Positions 45,265-56,677 of a stretch of DNA of 64,000 bases are shown here, in pieces (position 1 is the first letter of the stretch; the number at the start of each line of letters is the position of its first letter). Location: contig JASDFA010000016.1 in assembly GCA_035772735.1 (NCBI GenBank), forward strand, positions 172,179,001 to 172,243,000. The letters are read 5' to 3'. This DNA comes from Datura wrightii (lineage: Eukaryota > Streptophyta > Magnoliopsida > Solanales > Solanaceae). The position numbers were made by a program, and so were the translations under genes. The notes beneath the pieces are model-generated. The model was not told the DNA's origin. It saw only the letters and a program-made list of their open reading frames with translations, and ran no database searches.

Positions 45265-46579
45265 TAGTTATGCAATCTTTGAAAAGTCCTTGATGAACCT
45301 CCTATAGAATCCTGCATGCGCTAAAAAGCTTCTGACCCTTTTTATGAAAATAGATTGTGGCAACCCTGCTATTACTTCAATTTTTGCCTTGTCTACCTCT
45401 ATCACCTTTTTAGAGATTTTGTGACCCAACACTATTCCTTCTTTGATCATAAAGTGACATTTCTCCCAATTTAGGACCAGATTAGTTTCTTCACATCTAT
45501 TCAACACTTTTCCTAAATGCTTGAGGCAAGATTTGAATGATTCATCCACAACTGATAAGTCATCCATAAATACCTCAACAGTATCCTCACCATATATGAG
45601 TATATCGACATCATACAACACTAGAATGTGGCTGGTGCATTGCACAACCCAAAGGGCATTCTCCTGAAAGCAAATGTTGCATATAGGCAAGTGAAGGTGG
45701 TCTTCTCTTGGTCTTCCAAGGCTATAGTGATATGGTTGTACCCCAAATAACCATCAAGAAAATAATACCAACCTCTACCTGGAAACCTATCAAGCATCTG
45801 ATCCATGAATAACATTTCAAAAAATGGTCCTTTTGGGTCCAATGGTTGAGCGTTTGCTAATCCATACATACATGCTAACCTGTGAGTGGTCTTGTTGGTA
45901 TCAGCTTATTTTTTTCATTGGGCACCACTGTGATTCCATCTTTCTTTGGCACACATTGTACCGGACTTACCCACTTGTTATTTTCAATGGGGTAAACTAT
46001 ACCCGCGTCTAGCAACTTGATAATCTCCTTCTTCACTATTTCTTACATCGGTGGGTTCAATCATTGTTGATGCTCTATGTGTGGTACGTAATTCGGCTCG
46101 AGCTGGATTTGGTGAGTGCATATGCCTGGAAGGATCCCGATAATGTCAGTTATGGTCCATCTGATTGCCTTTTTGTTCTTTTTCAATACTATGACCAAAG
46201 CTTCTACTTTCCAGTCTGTCAAGCCGACTGCAATAATTACTAGCAAAGTATTTTTTTCACCCAAGAACGCATATTTGAGGTGGGGAGGCAATGCCTTAAG
46301 TTCCAGAACTGGTGGTACCTCCACTGATGACTTTGCTGGCAGAGTTACATGGTTCTTCATGTCAAGGTCTAACTTCTTTGATTTGAAGTTATACGACCCC
46401 ATTCCTTCTAGAGAATTTACCAGTTTCGTGTACCCTAGTACTTCATCTCCCTCATAATTCATCAAGACGACTGCTAGTATATCAATATTCATCATCTCTC
46501 CCATGAGAACTAGCAGCCTCTTGTCTTCCATCTGAGTGTTCACAGAGGTAGCTTCCTTGGTGTAACCTGAATGAATCAT
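45265..46579 (-). pseudogene. Reverse transcriptase of Y2
   Basis: Starts at an ATG (46579-46577, MIHSGYTKEA), about 80 bp from the primer site; Y1 has the homologous SGYIKGTS block. Then the linker (GSYNFKSKKLDLDMKN), ALPPHLKYAFLGEK, stops near 46060 and 46020, the palm (FRRMPFGLCNAPATF) and FMDDL in 45690-45268, where both catalytic Asp remain. LAHAGFYRRFIKDF ends RT. Several frame changes. No gag or protease lies upstream. Confidence 0.85.
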
Positions 46580-46658
46580 AGAAGAAAAAAAGAAACGTAA
46601 ACAGGGAAATAACAATGAAAAGTTAAACACAAGCAAGTAATCTAATCTTAGCCGTATT

Positions 46659-46674
46659 CCCCAGCAACGGCGCG
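46659..46674 (-). other. Primer binding site of Y2, tRNA-Asp type
   Basis: CCCCAGCAACGGCGCG on the plus strand, two or three changes from the tRNA-Asp end seen in Y1 and X1. The LTR starts at 46681. Confidence 0.8.
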
Positions 46675-46680
46675 ACTTTT

Positions 46681-47650
46681 TGATAATGCTCAAACTCACA
46701 CTCCTTACAAAGTATGATGTATACATTGTCAATAAAGAACCCAATAAAGAGGTTGGGGTTGAACCCACAAGAAATATGGTAAGAACTAGACTATTACTGG
46801 TATTTAAGCTTGTTGGTGTGTTATCTCCAAATTGGGGGATTTATAGAAAAACAATCGTTGTTTATCAAGATTTGCAATTAACTAGGGTAAGTGTTCCCCA
46901 TGGGTTCGTAACTACTTTGGGTTTACAATCGTGATCAATCCCAATGCTTACTTGTAGAACTAATTTCTAGGGTTCATCCAAACGACTGGTTCGTCCCTAT
47001 TGGATGACTATATTCAATCACCGGGTTAGGTCTCATGAGTGATTTCAGTTGAACCATTATCAATTTGTTCCAAATTAACTATCCTGCGACCGCAGCTCAA
47101 GTTATACAATGATCATAAAAATTAAGGTTTTGTTGTAATTCTTTTTTCCTAATCTCTACTTCTCTAGGTTCAACAAAAAAGAATTCAGGCAAGTCTTAAC
47201 GTTGAACTTCGTTAAGAAACATTAAAGATGAAAGAAGACAATACAAGCGTTTAGCATTGGTTTCGAATCACTTTGTGTAATCCTAGTTCGTTAATCCACT
47301 ATGGTTCCCACAATCCTAGTTGTGGAGGTTTTAGCCTCTTATGATTATATGATTATGATTAGTATTCATAGACAAACACATAATTAAATACTTACAATGA
47401 TAATTGAAAGAAAACCTACTTTGGATATTGCAAGAAAATATGATGAATAAATTCAAGAACAATTGAGAAATCAAAGTTATGATCTCAAGAATTACTCTCC
47501 AATGTTGTTAAAATGAATTACAAACTTGATAATCAACTTTTCTAACTAATTCTTACCATCTCTCACCTAAAAGAAACATAAAAAATATTTATACAAATAA
47601 TAAAATCCTTTTCCTAAGTTAACAGGAAAATAACCAAATCTGGCGCCGAC
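46681..47650 (-). repeat. 5' LTR of Y2, R/U5-side part
   Basis: TGATAATGC start; aligns with 30067 onward. Interrupted at 47650 by Z1 after CCGAC. The rest is at 53967-54630. Confidence 0.88.
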
Positions 47651-48932
47651 TGATGTGCTGTGAGTTTACAGGACTTTCGACACTTAAAACTGAGAAAATA
47701 GCATGAAGTTAGGTATGTTTATATGGATACAAGACACTTTTACTTTGATTTCAGTAAAATAAATGTTGGAGCAAAGATGTGCAAAAGAAGCTTCAAAATG
47801 TGGAAAATCAGTCAAATTACCAGTCTCAGTACGAGCCATACCTTGATTGTATGAGTCATACTGAGAATCGTGATGAAAGTCAGAAGGCTAAATTTGGAAG
47901 AAGGCAACCTATGACTCTCAGTACGAGCGATACCACGATGGTACGAGCCATAACTGGAGTCGTAGAAATATTCAGAAGAAATTGCACAAAGGCAGACTTC
48001 TGGTACGGATGGACTCACGAACCATAGTATCAATGTACTAATTGTACCAGGAGCCATGGTGAACTTCAGAGGATTTTCAATACTTGGAAGAACTTCAGAT
48101 ACTATAGATAGTACGAGTCGTGGCAAGAAGGTACGAGTCGTACCATAACACTCATGAAGAATTTCAGAAGATGTCAAAGTTCTCAGAGCCAAACCACGGA
48201 AGCCATGTACGACTCATAATAAGTAGGTACGAGTCATACCAGGACACCAACACTTAGCTAAATCTGCAGCAACCAAGAACTTACGGAAAACAGGTACGAC
48301 CCGTCCAATCCTGGTACGGGCCATAGGACAAATCGTGGCACAGGCGGCACTAGATATAAAAAATTTCCTGTTAGCTTAGGAAAAGGTTTCTAATGTCTGT
48401 ATAAATATTTATATGTTTTATTTTAGTCAAAGAAGGATAGAACTAAGTTGTTAGACATGTGAATAGTCACTTTTGTGGATTTTTATTGATTTTTGTGGAG
48501 CAATTCTTGGGATCAAATTCTTGATTTCTCACATTGTTCTTGAGGTTGTTCTTGAATAATCAAATATGATTTTCTTCCAATCGTTGTTGTAAGTATTTAA
48601 TTATGTATTTGTTTGCGAATGCAAATTACAATCTTACAACCATGAGAGGCTAAAACCTCCACAACTAGGGGTTGTGGGAACCATGGTGGATTGACAAACT
48701 AGGATTGCACAAAAGTGATTCAAAACCATTACAAAAAGCTTGTATTGTATTCTCTTCATGTTTAAATGTTTCTTAAAAGTGTACAACATTAGGACTTGCC
48801 CGACTTCTTTACTTGCTTGAACCTAGAGAGGTAGAGATTAGGAAAAGAGAATTACAATAAAGTCTTGATCTCTATGATCATTGTATTAACTTGAGATATG
48901 GTCGCAGGAGAGTTAAATTTGAAACATATTGA
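47651..48932 (+). repeat. 5' LTR of Z1, 3' end deleted
   Basis: Starts TGATGTGCTGTGAG. TATA 48400-48407. Aligns with 52300-53575 at roughly 90% by eye, then stops at ACATATTGA. Confidence 0.85.
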
Positions 48933-48952
48933 GTTTCTACGACTTTGAATGG

Positions 48953-50534
48953 ATGGCTAGGGCCCCAGACCAGTACATCCCAGAATTTGTCCATGAATTC
49001 TACGCCAAGTATTTGGAGACCATGGAGTAAAAGGCCAAAGAACGGCAAAAGTTGAAAGATCAGCCCAAACCGGAGAGTGTTCTAGTCAGAGGCCGAGAGG
49101 TCGACATATCCGAGCACACCATTGCTCGGATACTATATGGGCCCCAGTTCATACCTCCACCTGCTCGCCAGAATATGAGTATCAGGTGGAGCCACTGAAA
49201 CAAATCAAGCAGCTGGGTTTTGAGGAAAGGAGGAGGCAGATAGAGTGGTTGTCCGTGTGATTGCTGAGGACAAAGAGAAAGTAGAGTGGGTCATTAGCGG
49301 AGAGCAGGTTACGAAGAATTCACTCAACTTTATAGAAAAAACCTACTGGACTCTAGTGCGCCACCGGTTGGCACCGACGGTCAATGATAATACCCTCAGC
49401 CCAGATAGAGTAGCTTTGGTGGCGTGTATCATGTCCAAATACCCCATCAACATTCTGAGGGTCATCGCAGAGGAGATGCGAGATCGGGCTATAGGATTGA
49501 GCACTACTATCCCATTCCCGAGCCTCATATTCAGATTATGCCCAGAGGTAAGAATTACAGTGCACTGGGGTGAAGAGCACTTAATTAGAGGACAACGGGT
49601 AGCAGATATTGGCCTGATCCGGGATGAAATAAACCCGGTGAGCCAGGCTCGACTTTCCATCGCCATTCTGTTGACTCGACCTATTGGGGGGCGTACAGGT
49701 GAATGCCCACACCTCACAGGAGTAGGGTGAGACACTGGCTACAGATGCCAGTTATCCAGATACAGCTCCCAACACTTCCACTGCACCACATACCAGCCTC
49801 CCGAGTCAGACACCAGTTGGTTATGTCCTAGCGCCCCAAGATTTTCTCCAGAAGTTGGCCAAAGGACTGACCATGGCCGAAATAAAAATACAAGCAATGA
49901 TGGAGAATGTCAAACCCTGGGTGAAAGTCGAGATCGAGACAGCTGCAGAGGCCTTGCATGCCCGACTTAATGGGTTTGAGAGTTGATTCAATATGCACAT
50001 GGCTGAGCAAACAGATACAGGCAACCTCCATGAGGAGTTGGGGGCTCTTCGGAGCCAAGTGGCAGAGCTATCATCACGATAGCCGGCAATCATAGCAGCC
50101 CCCACTCTTCCAGACCTTGATGAGGACATAGATGAGGAGCTTGATCTAGTATCCTACTGGGAGCCCATAGAAGCAGGGAAAGAGAAATGAAAGAAGAGGG
50201 TCTCTGAGGATGTTGGAGATGAGACCTTGAGAAAGAGAAAGAAGAAAGAAAGAAGAGAACGCAAGCGGGCCCTAGTAGAGAGCCTGCAGACTTATGACGC
50301 ACACCTGTCATAGCTACAGGAATGAGCTAGAGGAGCAGGTAGCTCCACCATGGCCCAGACTGAGCTTGCCAGTGGCAGGAACCCTTCGAGCGAGCCACAT
50401 TCAGCCCCCACTGTTCCAGAGGCTGTAGAGATGGCCGAGACTACTGAGGGGATAGCCACTCCCCCTGTAGACCCACCAGTGAGTGCGCCGGTTACCGCCA
50501 GCACTATGATTGCAGCGGAGGCACCTCCTCCATA
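48953..50534 (+). pseudogene. ORF2-type protein of Z1 (plant transposon-domain, broken)
   Basis: Begins at an ATG (MARAPDQYIPEFVHEFYAKY); stop at about 49028; frame shift near 49210; longest open part 49245-49730 (161 aa). VHEFYAKYLE, VRGREVDISEHTIARIL, then YWTLVRHRLAPTVNDNTLS and DRVALVACIMSKYPINI align in order with the X ORF2 blocks REFYANW, IKIRGQIVTLEPQQLNAIVG, IWLKIVCSCLIPGVHMTDV and DHVCLVYALMK. The C-terminal half has AEIKIQAMMENVKPW, a possible coiled coil, and a KRKKKERRERKR basic stretch. Function unknown. The upstream end is truncated by the LTR junction, so the true start may be lost. Confidence 0.7.
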
Positions 50535-51108
50535 GGATGACAGGAGCGCTTAGAGCGCTGCAGGTATGTTCCCTTCCATATATACTTACATTCTATGCTT
50601 CAGGGACAAAGCATGATTTTTCAAAAGGGGAGGGGGTGTACTTGTATTTTTTGGGAATTTTGATTCGTCTGAGAGTTTTTCTTGCCGTATTTTTTTTTCT
50701 CGGACATGCTATCTACTAGAACCAGCATGTTTAGAATTTTATTTGTGTGTGATTTTTGATTTAATTAGAAAGTAACTTAGGAGTACTCAGCCAATAAATT
50801 GCACTAGTTTTGGATTTGTAAAACATTTGACCCTGTTTAAAATTTTTTGATGAATTAGCCTGTACTTGTGATTGCATGCATGATTTCTGTGGATCATTCT
50901 ATGTCATTTAAGTGTATTAGCATGAGTAGTTTTTGTTAAGATATGAATAAACAGGACAGGTAAAGTGAATATGAATCATGTACCATCAGAGAGTGAGGTC
51001 TGATACCTAGTTCAATACTGTGTAGAGGATCTAGAACTTGCCCGGTTGGTCTTTGCATAGGTTTTAGGATGGTTAGTTAGGAAAGGATCATAGGTCATTT
51101 TTGTTGAA

Positions 51109-51456
51109 GCCCATTTTTAATCTAAATAACCCTACTGAAATCATATGATTTCCTTGATCTAAATTTTGAGCCTTAGATAGACCGTTTTTCTTTGATTTAA
51201 CCGATTAACCGTATCCATTTTTTATAATGAACCTGTTTTGGCCCTGGTCCCTCATTGGACATTGTGAACCTCAACATAAGCATCCCATTTTTAACCTAAA
51301 TAACCTACTGAAATCATATGATTCCCTTGATCTAAATTTTTTAGCCTTAAATAGACCATTTTTCTTTGATTTAACCGATTAACCGTATTCATTTTTTATA
51401 ATGAACCTGTTTTGCCTGGTCCCTCTTTGGACATTATGAACCTCAACATAGGCAAA
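51109..51456 (+). repeat. Tandem duplication of about 175 bp
   Basis: Units start CCCATTTTTAAYCTAAATAA and run to GAACCTCAACATA. They differ by several substitutions and small indels, so the duplication is not recent. Y1 and Y2 have one unit. Confidence 0.8.
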
Positions 51457-51471
51457 ATGCCTAAGTTGAGG
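51441..51471 (+). other. Conserved 3'-region hairpin of Y/Z elements
   Basis: CCTCAACATAGGCA and TGCCTAAGTTGAGG flank a short AA loop. Homologous hairpins: Y2 32550-32580 and Y1 10131-10161 (partly decayed). Confidence 0.65.
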
Positions 51472-52299
51472 GTGGTTAGAGTAGGGGTGCATAAAGATTG
51501 GGTAGGTGAAAAATGAAGAGAAAAGAGAAAAAAGGACAAAATGAGGTGTGGGTGACAAAAGAAAAGAAAAAGAAAAGAAAAAAACTGAAAAAGAAAATAT
51601 AAAAAAGAGAATAATGCATGAAAAAGTTTAAAAACACACCACACACATACCAGTGCACAAAAAGGGTGGAAAGGGAGGAAAAAGTAGAAAAAACAAAAAG
51701 GGTGAAAAAAAGTGAAGAATGGAGCCACATGTATGTAGTGCCAAGGAGGGGTTTTAGTCACTCAAAAATTTTCATTTCTACCTTACCCAGCCCAAAAGCC
51801 TACATTACAAGCCAAAGCAAGTCCTATAGTGATCCTAATCTAACCATCTAACAAACCGAAATAGAGAAAATAAGAGCAAGCCTATGGTATCTGATATGCA
51901 GTATTTGGAACTTCTTTGTGAGAGTGAGAGTCTCACTTATTCATTCCCATGTCATATATTTTGCTATATCTATGAGTGGGGGACTTCATTTGCTGTGGGG
52001 GTACATTAGTTTGTGTTTAACTTTACCAGTGGTGTATGTGAAAAACATTGGTGATGACTTGACTACCTGTTAATAGCTAGATGACATGTCTTAATACCTG
52101 TTTATCATGTTTTGTGATTGCTTATAGTGCATGTTCTAATATTGGTTCACGGGAAAAGGGTCAAAAACTTTTGGATTTATAGTGCAAATTTTGTTTGATA
52201 TTGGCTGTAGTGTCCTATGATTATTTTCTAGTTAAGCGTCGTTTTTAGTTTTTCTTTTTCTTTTCCTGAGGACATACAAAAGTCTTGAGTTGAGGGTGT

Positions 52300-53961
52300 T
52301 GATGTGCTATGAGTTTACAGCACTTTCGACGCTTAAAACTGAGAAAATAGAATGAAATTGGTATGTTTATATGGATATAAGGCACTTTTATTTTGATTTC
52401 AGGAAAAATAATTGTTGGAGTAAACATGTGCAAAAGAAGCTTCAAAATGCAGAAAATCAATCAAATTACCAGTCTTAGTACAAGTCGTACCTTGATTGTA
52501 CGAGTCGTACTATGAACCGTGATGAAAGTCAGAAGTCTAAATTTGGAAGAAGGCAACCTACGACTCTCAGTACGACCGATACCACGACGGTACGAGCCAT
52601 AACTGGAGCCGTGGAAATATTCAGAAGAAACTGCACAAAGGCAGACTCCTGATACGGATGGACTCACGAGCCGTAACATCAATGTACAAATTGTACCAGG
52701 AGCCGTGGTTAACTTCAAAGGATTTTCAGTACTTGGCAGAACTTCAGACACTATAGATAGTACGGGTCGTGGCAAGAAGGTATGAGTCGTACCATAACAC
52801 TCGTGAAGAATTCCAGAATATGTCAAAGTTCTCAGAGCCAAACCACGGAAGCCATGTACGACTCGTTGTAAGCAGGTACGAGTCATACCAAGACACCAAC
52901 ACTTAGCTAAATATGCAGCAACCAAGAACTTACGGACAACAGGTATGACTCGTACAATCCTGCTAGAGGTCGTGAGACAAATTGTGGCACAGGCGGCACC
53001 AAATATGAAAAATTCCCTGTTAGCTTAGGAAAAAGTTTCTAATGTCTGTATAAATATTCTTTATATTTTATTTTAGTCGGAGAAGGACAAAACTGAGTTG
53101 TTAGACGTGTGAATGGTCACTTTTGTGGATTTTTATTGATTTTTGAGGAGCAATTCTTGGGATCAAATTCTTGATTTCTCACATTGTTCTTGAGGTTGTT
53201 CTTGAATAATCAAATCTGATTTTATTCCAATCGTTGTTGTAAGTATTTAATTATGTGTTTGTTTGTGAATGCAAATTGCAATCTTACAACCATGAGAGGT
53301 TAAAACCTCCACAACTAGGGATTGTGGGACCCATGGTGGATTAGTAAACTACGGTTGCACAAAAGTGATTCAAAACCAATGCGAAAAGCTTGTATTGTAT
53401 TCTTTTCATGTTTAAATGTTTCTTAACGGTATACAATGTTAGGACTTGCCTAAATTCTTTACTTGCTTGAACCTAGAGAGGTCAAGATTAGGAAAAGAGA
53501 ATTACAATAAAGCCTTGATCTTTATGATCATCGTATTAACTTGAGTTGTGGTCACAGGAGAGTAAAATTTGAAACATATTGATAACGGTTAGTTTGAAAT
53601 CGCTCAGGAGATCTGACCTGGTGATTGAGTACAGTCATCCAATAGGGACAAACCAGTCGTTTGGATGAATCCTAGTTATCATTTCTACAAGTAAACATTG
53701 GGATTAATCACATGTGTATACCCGAAGTAGTTATGAACCCTGGGGATCAGTTACCCTAGTTGTTTTCAAATCTTAATTTAACTCACAATTTTAATCTTTG
53801 CTTTTACTTTATTTTCTTGAAACCCCTAAATTGGAGATAACTCACCAACAAGTTCACTTACCGGTATTAGTCTAGATCTTTCCCCCAACCTCTAAGTTGG
53901 GTTCTTTATTGACAATGTCCTTTTCATACTTCGTCAGGAGGTGTGAGTTTGAGCACTGTCA
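52300..53961 (+). repeat. 3' LTR of Z1
   Basis: 1662 bp, TGATGTGCTATG to GAGCACTGTCA. TATA 53049-53056. The upstream part (52480-52960) carries about ten TACGAGTCGTA-like palindromes. Confidence 0.9.
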
Positions 53962-53966
53962 CCGAC

Positions 53967-54630
53967 ACATCTTATGACTCCTCCTATGACCCATAACAGG
54001 ATTGTATGGGTTGTGCCTTGTCTCGTACATTCCTTGGCTTCTGCAGAATTTGCTAAATATTTGAATATGGTACGACTCGTAACATGATCCCACGAGTCGT
54101 ATAATCCAATTGTGGTTTAGCTCTGAGAAATTTGGCATCTTCTGAAGATTTCTTTAGTGTCTTCATACGCCTCGTACCTTGCTCTTACGGCTCGTATTAG
54201 CCCGTCCTATCATGAGAACTACCAGGTCCCAAAAATCATTGAAGCTTTCCACGCCTGCTAGTATGAGTCTTAGGTAGATGCTACAATCTATAGATGCTAC
54301 CCGTATCAGAAAACTTTAATTATGCAAATTACTATGAAGTTTTCTAACGACTCAAGTTATGACTCATACCAGGATAGTACGACTTATACTAAGAGTCGTA
54401 CTTTGCCTTTCCTTGTACCAATCTTTTGAACTTTTCCATGAGTCTCAGTACGAATTGTACTGAGATTAGTACTTGACTGCTTTTATGAAACTTTTGCACA
54501 TTTTCACTCCAACACCTATTTTTTTCTAAAAATAAAGTAAAAACACCTCATATCCATATAAAAAATACCTAAGTCTATGTTATTTTCCTAGTTTTAAGCA
54601 TCGAAAGTGTTGTAAACTCACAACACATCA
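53967..54630 (-). repeat. 5' LTR of Y2, U3-side part
   Basis: Continues the LTR interrupted at 47650 (matches 31062-31746) and ends CACATCA at 54630, followed by CTAGC. Confidence 0.88.
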
Positions 54631-54643
54631 CTAGCTGCTGGTC

Positions 54644-55999
54644 ATGGATAGAGGTCAACCGAGAAAGATACTCAACAATCAAGCTAGGGATGCGAAGTTT
54701 ACGAAGAACAGTAGAAAGGAGAGGATTCAGCAGAATCTCGAAATGCCCCAATCGTCGGGAGGGGGGTTGGTGATGGGGATTCCTATTTCTCTAGGGATTA
54801 CAAAGGATGTGCTGTATTGTCCCCCATCAATGTTGTGAGGGTAGGTCGGCTTCGGTAATGCGTGAGGAATAACGATTGCATCAGCAGAGCCGGTACACAC
54901 ACTAAGTACCAAAGTCCAAGTTGGGGAAAAAGGAGAAAATGATCAAACCCTATCGGAGAAACCATGGGTATCCTTGTTTGAGGGTAAAAAATTGGCATCT
55001 AAAGGCCTAGATCTGCACTTTGTCCTCCTAACTGAAAGATGGCATCAAATTGGTGGAACTAGACCAGGATGAGTTAGAAAAAGATGTGAAGGTATGGAAA
55101 GCAACCCTAATCCTATATTAATAAGGGATTCTCCTACAATTGTTGCAGTTAGTTGATACCTCAACTCGCTGTGAAAGTTTGTTCAGGCTCCAAAAATTTA
55201 TTATCACAGTGAAGGTTCTTTATGTGATTAAGTTTCATGATATTGAGGAAAGGGATGAGGTTCTGCTCTCTAGCCCTCATATGCTGAATAGTAAGCCAGT
55301 TATTGCTAAACCTTGGACTGCTAATTTCAACTTCTGTGATGAGGTGTTAAAAGTGATTCCACTCTAAGTCAAGCTACCCAACTTGCCTTTGCACTACTGG
55401 GGTCCTAAATCGCTAAGGAGGATTGCAAGTAGGTTAGGTAACCTTATCTGTGCTGATGATTGCACATCAAAGATGGAGAGGATCTCTTTTTCTCGTGTGC
55501 TAGTTGAAATGGATGCTACAGTTCCTCTTCCTACGATGATCAAAGTGATGGATCTGCAGGGAGGATTATTTGATCAAGAGGTGTGATACGACTGGAAACC
55601 GCAATACTTCCCAATTTGTTGTTAAATTGAGCACATGTGCCAACCATATACGCAACACAACGCTCCTCCATTTGGGGCACAAAAGGGTAGATAGAAGAAA
55701 ACTACGCAAACTTGGCAAAGCAAGATCCTATAGAGACAGGGAATCGGACGAAGAAAGAGACTGAGGAGAATATAACTATGCAAGAGAATGAAATTATGAG
55801 CCTCAAAGGTGATGGATGGACACAAGTGAAGGGGAAATCAGTGAATAAAGCTCCCCTGGCCACCCCTATACAAGTTGATGTTATTAGAACCAATAATGGG
55901 TTCAATCCACTTGCTGACAATACCCTACAACACATGATTCAGGAGGCATTTGCTAGATTAAGACAGAGTGGTGAAATGAATACTAGCGCTCCTATATGA
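54644..55999 (+). pseudogene. LINE ORF1 (DUF4283-type RNA-binding protein)
   Basis: Broken frames. 55140-55367 gives KFHDIEERDEVLLSSPHML and KPVIAKPWTANFNF. 55383-55586 gives the conserved LPLHYWGPKSLRRIASRLGN and RVLVEMDATVPLP, then YDWKPQYFP with a lost zinc knuckle. 55712-55999 is the C-terminal part (GWTQVKGKSVNK, NGFNPL). Family-level identity is clear. Stops occur at several points. Confidence 0.75.
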
Positions 56000-56677
56000 T
56001 GAAAGTATCAATGTGGAAAGTGAGGGGTTTTAAAAAGCTTTTTAAGCATAAGGAGTTCATAAAGATTAGGAATAATGATCAATTTGATATGATTGCTATA
56101 GTAGAACATAGATTTAATTTGGAGAAGGATAATATGATATTGAAGAAATAGCTCCCGGGTGGGAATGGCACCATATTTACGATGCTGGCAAGGGTAGGAT
56201 ATGGGTTCTCTGGAATCCGATCACTCTGAAGGTAACCAAGCTCCACATGGACCAACAACTCATGCATTGCTTGGCTGAGAAGATTCAAGGGGGCATAAGT
56301 ATTGAATTTACTACTGCATACGGCCTCTATACTATTGATGATAGACAGAGTCTCTGGTCTGCCTTGGAAACACTTGACCCACTAGTTTAGCATCGATGGC
56401 TAGTTATGGGTGATTTCAATGCAGTACTCCAGAGTGAGGATAAATGGAATAGGACTCATGTACAAGCAGCAGAGACTAGAGATTTTCAGAACCTACTGAA
56501 TAACACGGGGCTGGTAGAATTGAAAGCAACTGGAAGGTACTATACTTGGACAAATAGCCATGCCCATAGTAATATTGATAAAGCACTAGTTAATCACTTA
56601 TGGATAAATGGTTGGCCTCACCTAAATGCATTAGCTCATGACTCGTACTTCTCTGACCACTCCATGATGAGTGTTAC
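55998..56677 (+). pseudogene. LINE ORF2 endonuclease domain (truncated)
   Basis: APE-type endonuclease/exonuclease/phosphatase domain. Start block WKVRGFKKLFKHKEF, in which the catalytic Asn of the WNVRG motif is Lys; IVEHR; GDFNAVLQSEDKWN with metal-binding Asp and Asn; YTWTNS; SDHSMM with catalytic Asp-His. Stops at about 56149 and 56388. Ends at 56677, where the X2 LTR starts. Confidence 0.82.

Larger units (their letters stand above)
50535..52299 (+). other. 3' non-coding region of Z1
   Basis: Homologous to the 3' regions of Y1 and Y2. Contains CAG|GTATGTTC (about 50560), conserved with Y1 and Y2 as a donor-like site; a tandem duplication of about 175 bp (51109-51286 and 51287-51456); a conserved hairpin at 51441-51471; and a polypurine tract at 52280-52299. 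Confidence 0.65.
47651..53961 (+). mobile_element. Z1: Athila-like element with only ORF2-type gene, internally deleted
   Basis: Plus strand. Perfect target duplications CCGAC at 47646-47650 and 53962-53966. LTRs of the Y family. The 5' LTR breaks off at 48932 and joins directly to the middle of a coding region, so the end of the LTR, primer site and anything upstream of the ORF are deleted. The outer ends are intact, so the deletion happened after insertion or the element was copied that way with help. Confidence 0.88.
30067..54630 (-). mobile_element. Y2: Athila-like element, pol only, hosting X1 and Z1
   Basis: Minus strand. Perfect 5 bp target duplications CTAGC at 30062-30066 and 54631-54635 prove both ends. 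Own parts: 3' LTR 30067-31746; 3' region 31747-33357; integrase 33358-34327 and 44303-44620; RNase H to about 45264; RT to 46579; primer site; 5' LTR 46681-47650 plus 53967-54630. X1 is inserted in the integrase zinc finger, Z1 in the 5' LTR. Without insertions it is about 8.3 kb. Gag and protease are absent, as in Y1. Confidence 0.9.
54636..56677 (+). mobile_element. L1-type LINE remnant
   Basis: ORF1-like and endonuclease regions of a plant L1-type LINE, cut at 56677 by X2. The RT part should lie beyond X2, outside the window. Y2 was inserted just upstream of the ATG at 54644, so the LINE 5' end probably lies left of 30066. Confidence 0.8.

Noticed and set aside
49343..49735. 130 aa minus-strand frame
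   Set aside because: Shadow of the Z1 ORF2-type gene on the opposite strand.
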